Notes: generated from the sequence alone by a model not told the origin. 64,000 nt of DNA from Rhodobacteraceae bacterium Alg231-30 (GCA_900143615.1 FREU01000001.1:1054319-1118318), one strand, 5' to 3'. Counted from the stretch's first letter, positions 1-8,564 are shown. A program made the numbers and translations.

Positions 1-1282
1 AGTCTTTTACCTCAAGAGTGTTGAGGTCGACGATGATGGTTTCCCAGCCGTTCATGGACGAAACCCAAAGTTCGTTCACTTCTGGATCGGGGTGCAGGAT
101 TGCGTGGTCAACCGAGGAGGCCGAGCCGCCCAAGTGGATTGGCATCTGCATTTTGCCGCGGAATGGTGCAAAGCGCTCAGCGTCAACAACACCGAGGTTC
201 ATGCCCACGTTGTGTGTGCCTTCGCCTTTACCAACCGAGAACAGCAGGCTTTCGTCCCAGTTCATCGCAACGCCGTAGGGGCCGCCTACGCCAGCAGATG
301 TCCAAGCGATCACGCTGTTGGAGTCATTGTCGATTTTGTAGACATAGCTGCCTTGGCCATCGATGACATAAGTGTGTTTGTCATCATAGCTGTGGGTGAT
401 GCCGATGGGGTGGTAACCAGTGCCCATCACGTTGTTCACGATACCTGTGTTCAGGTCGAGCTTGGCAACACCTGCGGTTGGAACATAGTTCTGACGGTGC
501 TCAGCGGAGCCGATCGAGATGTAAGCAGTGTTACAGTCGCGCGACGGGCTAACAAATGGGTGACCCATTGTCTGAACGTCATCATAGTTGATGGCGCGCG
601 CTACACGGTTGTCATCATCAGGATCCAGAACAAAGTGTGGTCCACCGGAGGCGCCAAAGCCGAACTGTGCAATCACGCGCTGTGTGCCATCTTCGGTAGC
701 ACAAGCCATGATGTGGTGAGGCGCTTGCGAGCGAGGCGCACCACGGTAGTGGCTTTCCTGACGCAGCAGCTTGTCGAGTTTCAGCGTGCGCATGTTCACC
801 ACGGCGATGTAGCCGGATGTACGTGTTATGCTACCGTCCTGCTCGTTCCAGCCAACATAAGCCCATTTCCCATCAGGGGAGACGACCATGCCGTGTGGGC
901 CGCGCGCGATGCGGTTGCCGGTTTCGTGGTGGTTCACGATCACGTCAGTGATGACTTCTTTGGTGTAGGCGTCAACCAGGTGGAAACCTGCGTAGCTGCC
1001 GTCCAGAAGACGATCGGTGTTGTAGTTCTGGTGAGATTCACTGGTCACGTAGACCAATGGGTGTTTTTCAACATCCCAGGCATCAGGGCCGCTTGAATCA
1101 AACTGAGCCACGAGCTCTAGGCCGCCGCGAATTGATTCATCTGTATCCCAGTCCATTTCGGCTGCCTTGGCGACAGCTTCGTCATAACCTGGGATGGCTG
1201 TTTGCTGTGCATATACTGCAGGGGCCATCAGCAATGCTGAGAGGCCGACAATCATGGGCAGCGGAGCTTTGAATTTTTTCAT
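1..1282 (-). CDS. Secreted beta-propeller protein, paralog A (3' end beyond window)
   Basis: Reads leftwards from ATG 1280-1282 (purine-rich GAGAAAAA just upstream) and runs off the window edge after about 427 codons, so whether it ends in a cytochrome domain cannot be told. The N-terminus MKKFKAPLPMIVGLSALLM is a Sec signal peptide, so the product is periplasmic. The body is a propeller-like repeat protein very close to the proteins at 1658-3352 and 9350-10810. It shares SESHQN, RGPHG, HHxxAC, GPHF, MGHP, HPIGITH, HNVG and DHAILHP, but has IDGQGS where the others have VDGHGS. Two Cys (in HHIMAC and SRDC) are conserved in all three and could form a disulfide. Family identity beyond 'YVTN/quinohaemoprotein-like propeller' is not recognised. 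A redox or ligand-binding role is inferred from the cytochrome neighbours only. Confidence 0.8.
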   Translation of the reverse strand, partial: MKKFKAPLPMIVGLSALLMAPAVYAQQTAIPGYDEAVAKAAEMDWDTDESIRGGLELVAQFDSSGPDAWDVEKHPLVYVTSESHQNYNTDRLLDGSYAGFHLVDAYTKEVITDVIVNHHETGNRIARGPHGMVVSPDGKWAYVGWNEQDGSITRTSGYIAVVNMRTLKLDKLLRQESHYRGAPRSQAPHHIMACATEDGTQRVIAQFGFGASGGPHFVLDPDDDNRVARAINYDDVQTMGHPFVSPSRDCNTAYISIGSAEHRQNYVPTAGVAKLDLNTGIVNNVMGTGYHPIGITHSYDDKHTYVIDGQGSYVYKIDNDSNSVIAWTSAGVGGPYGVAMNWDESLLFSVGKGEGTHNVGMNLGVVDAERFAPFRGKMQMPIHLGGSASSVDHAILHPDPEVNELWVSSMNGWETIIVDLNTLEVKD

Positions 1283-1582
1283 TTTTTCTCCATTTCGGTA
1301 CGCGCTTGGTACCTAGTGGCAATCTATCCAGTGCCACAGGATCGTGAATATGAATGCGCAAGTCATCTTTGGTGGGGCGAAATTTAGCTAGTTATTGGCG
1401 TTGGGGCGGCGGGCTGTTGCTCGGAATTTTTTACTTGTGTCAGGATGTCATATTGCCGATGGGAGCCTGTTTTGCGTTAAAAATTCGCCCTTCCTCACAC
1501 ACCTCAAAAGTGTTCCGGGAGCGGTGGTTTTCCGTCAAAATGCGCTTTTGAAATTTCCGATGAAATTTAAACCTCAAAAAAG

Positions 1583-1620
1583 AAAGCCCCACTCAGCTTG
1601 TGCTGAATGGGGCGCTTTTT
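1583..1620 (-). terminator. Rho-independent terminator, probably bidirectional
   Basis: GCCCC-ACTCAGC (1586-1597), loop TTGT, then GCTGAAT-GGGGC (1602-1613) forms a 12-bp stem with one G:T pair. It is followed by GCTTTTT on the plus strand and by TTTCTTTTTT on the minus strand. It sits about 40 bp past the stop of the propeller-cytochrome gene ending at 1658 and separates that gene from paralog A. Confidence 0.85.
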
Positions 1621-1657
1621 AGGCTGCTGTCAGGGACCCCTGAAGCGGCTTGACCTC

Positions 1658-3352
1658 TTAGTGGCTGAAGGTCGACAGGTATGCCGCGATAGCCTGACGG
1701 TCTTCTTGAGAGATTTCATCACGGATGAATTCCATCTGAAGAACGCGACCCAGAGCTTCGTCTACCAGAGCAAAGTCAGCACCTTGGATGCCTGGAGCAG
1801 ACATGCCGTTGGCGTCTGGACCGTGGCAGGAAGCACAGCCTACGCCGCCAGCAGTTTCTTGGAAGATCACGCGACCTTCTTCGATTTGCTCGGCGGTGTA
1901 GACAACTTCTTCGCCAGTGCCCAAGCGGGCTTCGGTGATGGCTTTAACTTTTGCCAGCATCGTTGCGCCTTTTGGTCCACCTTGGTCCACGAGCAACTCA
2001 CCGTTCCAGTCAGCATCGTAACGTACGAAACCGCCAGAGTGCGTGTCACCACCGTTTGGAGTCGCGATGTAGTCTTTCACCTCAAGTGTGTTGAGGTCGA
2101 CAACCATGGTTTCCCAGCCGTTCATGTTGGAAACCCACATCTCGTTCACTTCGGGATCGGGGTGCAGGATGTTGTGATCAACCGAGGAGGCCGAGCCGCC
2201 CAGAATGATTGGCATCTGGTGTTTGCCACGGTACGGCGTGATGCGGTCTGCATCAAGGATACCCAGCGATTGGCCGACGTTGTGTGTGCCTTCGCCTTTA
2301 CCCACTGTGAAGGCCAGGCTTTCGTCCCAGTTCAACGCGATGCCGTATGGGCCTGCTACACCGGCGGATGTCCAGCCAACAACGCGGTTGGCGGCATTGT
2401 CGATTTTGTAGACAAAGCTACCGTGTCCATCGACGACAAAGGTGAACGCGTCGTCATGGGTGTGGGTGATGCCGATGGGGTGATAGCCTGTGCCCATCAC
2501 GTTGGTGACGATGCCGCTGTCGATGTCCATCTTGGCGATGCCGCCACCGGGTGCATAGGCGTGACGCAGTTCAGGTGAGCCGATCGATACAAATGCGGTT
2601 TTACAATCGCGTGACGCAGTGATGAACGGGTGGCCCATCTGCTGAATGTCATCATATGTGATCGCACGCTCAACGCTGTTGTCGGCGCCCGGGTCCAGAA
2701 TGAAGTGTGGGCCACCGGATGCACCAAAGCCGAACTGTACGAATACGCGCTGCTGGCCTTCAGGTGTTTCGCAAGCTTGGAAGTGGTGGACTTCCTGTGA
2801 GCGAGGCGCGCCGCGATACATGCTTTCCTGACGCATGATCTTGTCGACCTTGAGGGTCTGCATGTTGACAACTGCAACGTAGCCGGAGCCACGTGTTGCT
2901 GTGCGGTCTTGCTCGGACCAGCCGACGTAGGCCCATTTGCCATCAGGCGAAATGATTGTGCCATGTGGCCCGCGTGTGATGGCGTTGCCTTCGGGGTGGT
3001 GAGACACGATTTTCTGAGCGATGACTTCTTTGGAATAGCCGTCGATCAGGTGGAAACCTGCGAAGCTGCCTTCCAATGTGCGGTCAGGGTTCGGGTTCTG
3101 GTGGGACTCAGATGTGACGTAGATCAGCGGGTGCTTTTCCACATCCCAAGCGATGTCGCCTGAGCTGTCAAATTGCGCCACCAGGTGCAGACCGCCGCGA
3201 ATGGACTCGTCTGTCGCCCAATCGGAGTCTGCTGCTGCGGCTACGGCGTCGTCGTAGCCTGGAATTTCGGTTTGTTGGGCGGTGGCTGCGGTGGTCAGCA
3301 AAACTGCTGAGGTCCCCATCGCCATGGCCAGTGTTGTGAATGGTTTTTTCAC
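1658..3352 (-). CDS. Secreted beta-propeller / cytochrome c fusion protein, paralog B
   Basis: A 564-residue periplasmic protein. I place the start at GTG 3350-3352, where CGGAG lies about 10 nt upstream and a clear signal peptide begins (MKKPFTTLAMAMGTS, then A-rich to ATAQQ). A longer in-frame start at 3466 would give an unlikely basic extension. Residues about 30-465 form a propeller with many conserved His (SESHQN, RGPHG, HHFQAC, GPHF, MGHP, HPIGITH, VDGHGS, HNVG, VDHNILHP, GGDTHSGG). Residues about 485-564 are a class I cytochrome c with haem motif CASCH and a likely axial Met in LQMEFIR. The cytochrome half closely resembles the stand-alone cytochromes at 8952-9278 and 8565-8882. It is probably an oxidase/dehydrogenase or an electron-transfer receptor, with the substrate unknown. 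A terminator at 1583-1620 follows. Confidence 0.85.
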   Translation of the reverse strand: MKKPFTTLAMAMGTSAVLLTTAATAQQTEIPGYDDAVAAAADSDWATDESIRGGLHLVAQFDSSGDIAWDVEKHPLIYVTSESHQNPNPDRTLEGSFAGFHLIDGYSKEVIAQKIVSHHPEGNAITRGPHGTIISPDGKWAYVGWSEQDRTATRGSGYVAVVNMQTLKVDKIMRQESMYRGAPRSQEVHHFQACETPEGQQRVFVQFGFGASGGPHFILDPGADNSVERAITYDDIQQMGHPFITASRDCKTAFVSIGSPELRHAYAPGGGIAKMDIDSGIVTNVMGTGYHPIGITHTHDDAFTFVVDGHGSFVYKIDNAANRVVGWTSAGVAGPYGIALNWDESLAFTVGKGEGTHNVGQSLGILDADRITPYRGKHQMPIILGGSASSVDHNILHPDPEVNEMWVSNMNGWETMVVDLNTLEVKDYIATPNGGDTHSGGFVRYDADWNGELLVDQGGPKGATMLAKVKAITEARLGTGEEVVYTAEQIEEGRVIFQETAGGVGCASCHGPDANGMSAPGIQGADFALVDEALGRVLQMEFIRDEISQEDRQAIAAYLSTFSH

Positions 3353-3829
3353 TGTGTTTTTCTCCGTTATCGATACGCTTGGAACGCATTTGCTATGTGA
3401 GTGTTGATCGAGGTTTTGTGAAGGACAGTTTCGCTGAGCACTTCGCAACCGGCGTCTTTGGGCCATTTGTGGCTGAAGGGGTCGGCTGAGAGTCGCCTAT
3501 GGCGACAGGGGTGGCGCATTTTGTCACATGGTGTGCCAGCTGCCAATTAAGGTAAAATGCGCGCTAACATTTCCGAACTGCGTCACGTACAACAACTATT
3601 GTGGCGGACAAAAGTGCTTCGCTGGCTGCCTTGCCCAGCCTGCCCGAACCCAGCCTGCCCGAAAAATCACCTGAATTCAGGACAGCCATTAGAGCGTCAA
3701 CAATACGTGGCTGTTAGCGGCTCATGGCGGCTTGGCGACCGCCAAACCTGCAGGAGGTTTTAACGCCTTCACATCCGGATTGCCTCGCGAACACTTGCTA
3801 TTTGTTCATGAATTGTTCACCATTCGGAG
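3353..3829. other. Intergenic region between propeller gene and mmcB
   Basis: About 480 bp with no credible gene. It must hold the promoter of the leftward propeller-cytochrome gene and, at its right end, the LexA-controlled promoter of mmcB. A 15-bp direct tandem duplication (CCCAGCCTGCCCGAA, 3634-3648 and 3649-3663) is visible. No FNR-type palindrome was found here, unlike upstream of paralog C. Confidence 0.5.
3804..3818 (+). promoter_or_regulatory. LexA (SOS) box upstream of mmcB
   Basis: GTTCATGAATTGTTC is an exact match to the alphaproteobacterial LexA operator GTTC-N7-GTTC. It ends 11 nt before the mmcB start codon at 3830, where bound LexA would block transcription or initiation. This fits mmcB being an SOS gene in Caulobacter. 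Confidence 0.85.
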
Positions 3830-4285
3830 ATGGATGAGAATTTGCAACCCGGACAACTTCTGGCACGTGGCGTTGGGCGTCATTTGCGTGGCCATGGCTT
3901 TGTGTCAATTGAGGAATTTGTGCCGGCGCGTGGTCTGCGTGTGGACGTTATGGCACTAGGTCCAAAAGGCGAGTTTTGGGTGATTGAATGCAAGTCCAGC
4001 CGGATGGATTTTCAGTCCGATCAAAAGTGGCAGGGCTATCTGGACTGGTGTGACCGGTATTTTTGGGCGGTCGATACTGACTTTCCGACCGACCTGTTGC
4101 CGCCGGACACTGGGCTGATCATCGCAGATGCGTATGATGCGGAAATCATTCGCATGGCGCCCGAGGACAAGCTGGCAGCTGCGCGGCGCAAGAAATTGAT
4201 CCAGAAGTTCGCCACTGATGCCGCGCGCCGGCTTCAGAGATTTCGTGATCCGCGCCTCCCTGCTTTGCCTGATGACACTGAGTGA
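3830..4285 (+). CDS. mmcB: MmcB-family DNA repair protein
   Basis: A 151-residue cytosolic protein of the MmcB family, which protects against mitomycin C and is SOS-induced in Caulobacter. A nuclease-like PD-(D/E)XK core is visible: GLRVDVMALGPKGEFWVIECKSS holds the D and the E-x-K of the motif at residues about 35-57, followed by a conserved DFQSDQKWQGYLDWCDRY stretch. The C-terminus is basic and helical (RRKKLIQKFATDAARR), suited to DNA contact. The start ATG 3830 has GGAG 4-8 nt away. The LexA operator at 3804-3818 directly precedes it. The assignment rests on the core motif and the operator. The exact nucleolytic activity is unproven. Confidence 0.88.
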   Translation: MDENLQPGQLLARGVGRHLRGHGFVSIEEFVPARGLRVDVMALGPKGEFWVIECKSSRMDFQSDQKWQGYLDWCDRYFWAVDTDFPTDLLPPDTGLIIADAYDAEIIRMAPEDKLAAARRKKLIQKFATDAARRLQRFRDPRLPALPDDTE

Positions 4286-4319
4286 CGCTCAGGCATCGCA
4301 AGTTCAGACCCTGACAGCC

Positions 4320-4384
4320 GCTTTTTGGTGCCTAAAATACCTCGGGGGAGGCGCGGCTTGCCGCGACGGGGGCAGCGCCCCCTG
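4320..4384 (-). repeat. Dispersed GC-rich intergenic element, copy 1
   Basis: Read on the minus strand: GGGGGCGCTGCCCCC, a variable hairpin-rich spacer, then CCCCCGAGGTATTTTAGGCA followed by CCAAAAAG. The tail matches the copy at 43198-43270 in 27 of 28 positions. It lies downstream of mmcB, between convergent genes, where it may also act as a transcription end. It is probably a REP-like or mRNA-end element common in this group. Confidence 0.6.
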
Positions 4385-4395
4385 ATCCGATAAGT

Positions 4396-4584
4396 CTAGT
4401 TGCCGACCTGCTGAGCGGCCGCGGCCGCCGCGCGGATTTCCTCGGCAATTTCCTCAGCTTCCTCTGGCGAGAAATCCATTGGAATTTCGGCATCGCCAGC
4501 TTGAATGAAAATCCGCACGAATCCCTGGTCCGTAGGGCCTATCTGAAGGTTGGCCTCGATGTCACGTTCGGTATTAATGCCCAT
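4396..4584 (-). CDS. Small acidic conserved protein, probably DUF6324 family
   Basis: A 62-residue soluble protein, acidic, ending in an Ala-rich helix (EEAEEIAEEIRAAAAAAQQ). The N-terminus MGINTERDIEANLQIGPTDQ resembles a small Rhodobacterales family that I believe is catalogued as DUF6324. That name is from memory. GGAGAACC precedes ATG 4582-4584 at good spacing. There are no Cys, no signal peptide and no membrane segment. It is monocistronic, leftward, between mmcB and tRNA-His. Function unknown. Confidence 0.7.
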   Translation of the reverse strand: MGINTERDIEANLQIGPTDQGFVRIFIQAGDAEIPMDFSPEEAEEIAEEIRAAAAAAQQVGN

Positions 4585-4764
4585 TGCGGTTCTCCTGATT
4601 GAATAAATCGACTAGCCCGAAAGGCGCGTTAAGGCAAGACATGCAAGGATTTGAAGCTCTGAGAGGACAATTGGCAGTTTGGTGCCGAGACATACATATA
4701 ATCTTCAAAAATCCTGTTTTAGGCGCTTGCATTCATCCGCGCAGGAGGCTAAATCGCCCTTGTT

Positions 4765-4841
4765 GCCGCCTTAGCTCAGTTGGTTAGAGCACTGGTTTGT
4801 GGAACCAGGGGTCCCCCGTTCAAGCCGGGGAGGCGGTACCA
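4765..4841 (+). tRNA. tRNA-His (GTG)
   Basis: A full cloverleaf. Acceptor GCCGCCT/AGGCGGT, D arm GCTC/GAGC with AGTTGGTTA, anticodon arm CTGGT-TTGTGGA-ACCAG with anticodon GTG, T arm CCCCG-TTCAAGC-CGGGG, and encoded CCA at 4839-4841. Position 1 is G opposite U72, the discriminator is A73, and the base before G1 is T (4764). The usual G-1:C73 identity pair is therefore not encoded. This is the divergent tRNA-His type known from a subset of alphaproteobacteria, paired with an adapted HisRS. A run of C follows the CCA. Confidence 0.95.
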
Positions 4842-4950
4842 CCCCCCCCCTCTACATTGATGACTTATTGCGCGGTTCTGCTTGCGCGTTTTGCGACCTG
4901 TCTGACCCGTGTCCGTCAATGCACGAGCTGCTTTTTCTGTGACTTCCAAT

Positions 4951-4985
4951 AAAAAAGGCGGGACCCTCCTCTGGAGAGACCCGCC
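4951..4985 (-). terminator. Rho-independent terminator of the propeller/cytochrome cluster
   Basis: On the minus strand GGCGGG (4985-4980) pairs with CCCGCC (4962-4957) around an internally paired TCTCTCC/GGAGGGT segment, followed by TTTTTT (4956-4951). It lies 28 bp past the stop codon of the membrane-anchored propeller gene ending at 5013, the last gene of the cluster. Confidence 0.85.
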
Positions 4986-5012
4986 TATGTTCGTCTTTGT
5001 GTGAAGCGTCGC

Positions 5013-6158
5013 CTAGTGGCAGTAGTTGTTGGTCTTTGCCATGGAGATCTGTTCTGGGTTCGATATCACATTCTTGATACGTGCGGTGATTGTGCGGCTG
5101 AATGTATCAAACACAACCACATCCCCGGTTTCCTGTATCGTGACGTAGATACGTCGGCCATCTGCGTCCCCTACAGGCGCGCTGGGGGTGCCGCCCAAGT
5201 CGACTTCGCCATAGCTTTCCATGCTCTCCAAATCGAGCACAACGGCCTTGTTCTCTGAATCACTTGCCAGGAAGGCCAGAGTTTCAAAGAAGCCAGTGGA
5301 AATACCCGCCAGTGAATTGACGCCGGGCAGGGTCCCAACCGTTTCGAAGTGCTCGGTTGAAATGACTGTTGTGGTCGCGTTGCCGGTGTTGGCTACGACA
5401 ACAAAGCGTCCGTCAGCTGTGATGTATGGGCGCTGCGGCTCGCTGCCGACGGGGAGGGTGTCAACCTGGTTCCAATTGGTGAAGTTGACCATCGGCATGC
5501 GGCCAGTATTCTGGTCCACAAGTATGCCATAGAGGCCATTAGGTGTCCGGGTCATCAAGGAATAAGCAGCTGAATTGGAACCATTTTCCATTGAGAGTTC
5601 AATAGGGTCCATTATCGAGCCCATGATTGCGCTGACGACCTGAACTTCCTGAGTGTCCCCATTGGGAACAAACAAATACTCAGAGTCGTCTGAGTAGCTC
5701 ATTGAGAGTGGATTTTCCACGCCCTCGATCACGTCAAGAATTTCGGCATCACTCAGCGATATGCTGACGATCGTCTTGTCATCTTGGTTCACAACCGAAG
5801 CTTCAAACCCGTTTGGTGCTATGTTCAGAGCGTCAGGAACAATAGGCAAGTCGATGACAATGTCGTCGCTGTCCTGAATGTCCATGATGGTCAGCGTTTG
5901 GTTTTCCCGGTTTGCATAGACGATCCGGCTCATTGAGGCAGAAATCGCCATGTAGTCAGGATGAACTGGCAGGCGGATTTTACCCGCCAGTTCATCCACG
6001 CGGATATCGATCATGGCAAGTTCTGCCACGTCGGCACTTTTGACCACGGCATAGTGCTCAAGTGCAGAATATTCGCGGTCCCAGTAACGGTCATATCCCC
6101 ACCAGGATACCCCGCCCACCGCAACAACAGCGGCCATAGAGAGTAGTAATTTTTTCAT
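5013..6158 (-). CDS. Membrane-anchored YVTN-like beta-propeller protein
   Basis: A 381-residue protein. A short N-terminal hydrophobic segment (residues about 3-20, MKKLLLSMAAVVAVGGVSWW) acts as signal or anchor and puts the rest in the periplasm. The body is made of repeats of about 40 residues with strand-turn patterns (ITADGRFVVVANTGNATTTV, DADGRRIYVTIQETGDVVVF), a seven-bladed YVTN/LpqB-like propeller. It lacks the His-rich signature of the three large propellers, so it belongs to another branch. It starts 29 bp past the stop of the CcdA-like gene, with AGGAG before ATG 6156-6158, and is last in the cluster before a terminator. Likely a scaffold or sensor for the cytochromes, inferred from context. 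It ends YCH with a lone C-terminal Cys. Confidence 0.8.
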   Translation of the reverse strand: MKKLLLSMAAVVAVGGVSWWGYDRYWDREYSALEHYAVVKSADVAELAMIDIRVDELAGKIRLPVHPDYMAISASMSRIVYANRENQTLTIMDIQDSDDIVIDLPIVPDALNIAPNGFEASVVNQDDKTIVSISLSDAEILDVIEGVENPLSMSYSDDSEYLFVPNGDTQEVQVVSAIMGSIMDPIELSMENGSNSAAYSLMTRTPNGLYGILVDQNTGRMPMVNFTNWNQVDTLPVGSEPQRPYITADGRFVVVANTGNATTTVISTEHFETVGTLPGVNSLAGISTGFFETLAFLASDSENKAVVLDLESMESYGEVDLGGTPSAPVGDADGRRIYVTIQETGDVVVFDTFSRTITARIKNVISNPEQISMAKTNNYCH

Positions 6159-6187
6159 CTATAGAGACTCCTTACCGTAGTCCCGGA

Positions 6188-7573
6188 TCAGCTAAGACCG
6201 AGCAGAGGATAAATTAGGTCACTGACCGTGTGGAATTGGTCAAACACGAGGATGAGGCCAAAGCCGATGATGATCAGCATGCTAATGAGGCCGATTTGCG
6301 GGGTGTATTTGGACACCCAGTTCATCACCGACATTGTGCGCGACAAGAAGAAGGCGGCCGCCAGGAACGGGATTGCAACCCCCATCGAGAAGATGAACAG
6401 GATCAGCCCGCCCAGCCATGCGCTGCCCAGATAGCCAACATAGACAAACAGCAATGTCAGAATGGAACCCGAGAAGCAGACCATACAGCCGAGCGAAAAA
6501 CCAACAGCCATCAGAGCCGAGCGCACATAGGCACCTTTACCTGAGACTTCGTTGCTTGGTTTCATGGGCAAGCGGCACACCAGTGGGGCGCGGGTCTGGA
6601 TACCCATCCAAATTCCCATGGCGATGACCAGAATGCCCGATCCTACGGCCAGCTGTTTAGAATAGGATTCAAACAGGAACTGAGCGGACTTACCCGCAAA
6701 TCCAATTGCGGCCCCTGCGGCGGTATAAAACACTGTGACGCCGACAATAAAGGCGATCGCAATCATCATGACACGGCGGCGCACATCCTTGGGTAGAGTG
6801 TCTCCCTTGCGCAGCTGTTCTGCCGACATACCGGTTATGGTTGCCATGAACACAACGACCAGCTGGATCAGGCAAGGTGTTAGAACCGATGACAAAATCC
6901 CCGCGGACAGCGCAAAGACGATCATTGGCGAACTAAGCCCCTGACCTTCTTCGGGGTATTCAATTGGCAGTTGCCACGACATTGTGTAGCTGCCCTGACG
7001 TTCATCCCAATTGTGGCTCAAAGTCAGCTCAAGAAGTTCGGAATCAGGTTGGATTATGTCGTTGCCATTTGCATCAAAGCGCGGGAACCAGAATGTTGCG
7101 TTGCGGTGATGGTCAGCATCCTCAGCGCCTTCTGCACGCGCAATCGGGTAATCCACACCGTCAACAGTCATGATTGCAACAGGTAGCCCGTCGGGCAGGG
7201 TGCCGGTGTGCACGCTTTCGGTTGTGGTAAAGACGTAGTGGTCTTTGGTGTCGTATTGCGCGGCGATGCGCGCAGTTGCGGTCCGCTTGAAATACTCTTC
7301 GGTTGAAAACACAGCGGCCAGCGAAGACTGATCCGGCGTTTCTACACCACGTGCCAAGACAGTACTCAGGGTACGATGGGCCGTGTTGCGACCGGTGCGG
7401 ATTTCGGTACCCGCATCTTTCATAAGTTTCTGGCCTTCAACCATGTAAGGGAAGACCAGCCATGCGGAGGAGAGTAATAGCGTAATGACGAGCGTAAGTA
7501 TAAAGGCGAGTAGCCCGTGTTTTTTTAACCCTTTCGGTGCGTCGACGCCGGCCGAGGAAGTTTCGTCAGACAT
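6188..7573 (-). CDS. CcdA/DsbD-like membrane thiol-disulfide transporter with periplasmic domain
   Basis: A 461-residue membrane protein. I prefer the second Met (ATG 7571-7573) because AAGGAG lies 8 nt upstream. The upstream ATG at 7579 is too close to it. Order: cytoplasmic tail, TM at residues about 20-42, periplasmic domain (about 45-215) of unrecognised type, then a six-helix CcdA/DsbD-beta-like core (about 220-460). The core has the two expected Cys sites, SVLTPCLIQL in its first helix and GCMVCFSG in a later one. CcdA-type proteins pass reducing equivalents from cytoplasmic thioredoxin to the periplasm, for example to keep haem-binding CXXCH Cys or metal sites reduced. Placement between cytochrome genes and a propeller gene suggests it matures this locus. 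Confidence 0.82.
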   Translation of the reverse strand: MSDETSSAGVDAPKGLKKHGLLAFILTLVITLLLSSAWLVFPYMVEGQKLMKDAGTEIRTGRNTAHRTLSTVLARGVETPDQSSLAAVFSTEEYFKRTATARIAAQYDTKDHYVFTTTESVHTGTLPDGLPVAIMTVDGVDYPIARAEGAEDADHHRNATFWFPRFDANGNDIIQPDSELLELTLSHNWDERQGSYTMSWQLPIEYPEEGQGLSSPMIVFALSAGILSSVLTPCLIQLVVVFMATITGMSAEQLRKGDTLPKDVRRRVMMIAIAFIVGVTVFYTAAGAAIGFAGKSAQFLFESYSKQLAVGSGILVIAMGIWMGIQTRAPLVCRLPMKPSNEVSGKGAYVRSALMAVGFSLGCMVCFSGSILTLLFVYVGYLGSAWLGGLILFIFSMGVAIPFLAAAFFLSRTMSVMNWVSKYTPQIGLISMLIIIGFGLILVFDQFHTVSDLIYPLLGLS

Positions 7574-7954
7574 TTGCATGTCTCCTTGCTTGGTGTTGTT
7601 CGCTTGGTCCCGGGATCCGCATGTCAGCCGATTGGCCGCTGCGATCTTTTTGATTTGCTAGGGTCCCAAGGCGGGATAGTTGTGTTGCTCGGTTGAGGAC
7701 CGTTTCCGAAGTTCCAAATGCTGTTTGTGTTGTGCATCGAGTAGGTTTTTGTGGACGAAAATGATCGGGTTTCGAATGAAATGATATTTCAATCGGACGG
7801 TCGAAATCGGCCTGTTTTATATGTGTTCGAGCGCAAGCCAAAGATTAGCATTCTTGTTTTTTGGGATGCTTTGAGTGACGCGGGCGCAGCGAGTTCTTGG
7901 TCGCCGCGCCCTGCCGAAATTGATTTATCTTTGAGGCATGTGAAGGGGGTACGC
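7574..7954. other. Intergenic region inside the cytochrome cluster
   Basis: About 380 bp, more AT-rich than the flanking genes, with no ORF that looks coding and no convincing terminator. Its size suggests that the CcdA-like and propeller genes have their own promoter, or that a gene has decayed here. No FNR-type palindrome was seen. Confidence 0.4.
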
Positions 7955-8296
7955 TTAGCCGTTCACTTCCCAGAGGTAGTCCAGGTACGCTTCGATGGCT
8001 TGCAGCTCATCGGCGCTAAGGTCGAAGAAGGTCATTACTGGTACAGCGCCGTTCACGGCGTTCTGGATTTGAGCCATGCGTGCACCTTGAATGAAGACAC
8101 CGCCCATTTCCGAGCTACCTTCGGCTTCCATGCCGTGACAGATGGCACAGCCCATGTCACCGGCGTCGGTTTCAAAAAGAACTTTACCCTGTGCGACGAG
8201 CGGGTCGTCTAGGCTTGGCGCGGCGAGTACTGGAGCGGCGCTGAATGCGAGTGTTGAAGCTAGGATAACTCCGAGAAATTGCTTGGTCGTCTTCAT
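7955..8296 (-). CDS. Small secreted monohaem cytochrome c (CAICH type)
   Basis: 113 residues from ATG 8294-8296, preceded by AGAGGAAAT. A longer upstream frame lacks a signal peptide and is not used. The signal peptide MKTTKQFLGVILASTLAFSA ends near VLAAP. Haem motif CAICH lies at residues about 50-54 in ETDAGDMGCAICHG. The likely axial Met lies in VPVMTFF, and a C-terminal helix (ELQAIEAYLDYL) is typical of class I cytochromes c. It is the most divergent of the three small cytochromes: it lacks the DIRGxDDLD segment and has GGVFIQGARMAQ instead. Third in transcription order after paralog C, separated from the preceding gene by about 268 bp. Likely a diffusible periplasmic electron carrier. 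Confidence 0.88.
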   Translation of the reverse strand: MKTTKQFLGVILASTLAFSAAPVLAAPSLDDPLVAQGKVLFETDAGDMGCAICHGMEAEGSSEMGGVFIQGARMAQIQNAVNGAVPVMTFFDLSADELQAIEAYLDYLWEVNG

Positions 8297-8564
8297 TTTA
8301 TTTCCTCTGTCACGTGATTTTTCACGCTTTCTTGGGTGCAGTTGTGCTTGGATCGGCGGCGGCGCTCTTATGTCGGCGCCGTTCGCCATTTTTCCTGTTT
8401 ATTCGGCGAGTATTTAGACTGATATAGGGTGTTGTTCTGCATTTTCTTTGGGCTCGGCGAACTTTCGCCCAAAACTGCATGCGCGTGGAACGACGGAAGA
8501 CTTCACTCATTACAAAGAGACTAAAATAACCCCAAGTGAGTGCTCCCGCCCCTCAGTCATATGA

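Noticed and set aside
92..3163. Plus-strand open frames of 60-330 codons over the propeller genes
   Set aside because: They are antisense shadows: no ribosome sites, no family resemblance, and the minus-strand frames carry signal peptides, haem motifs and conserved paralogous sequence.
3634..3663. 15-bp tandem duplication CCCAGCCTGCCCGAA
   Set aside because: Only two units and no link to a promoter or gene feature; probably a simple slippage product.
4765..5012. tRNA-His 3' end as an integration site for the propeller cluster
   Set aside because: No integrase, no repeat of the tRNA 3' end at the far side of the cluster, and similar base composition in the coding parts.
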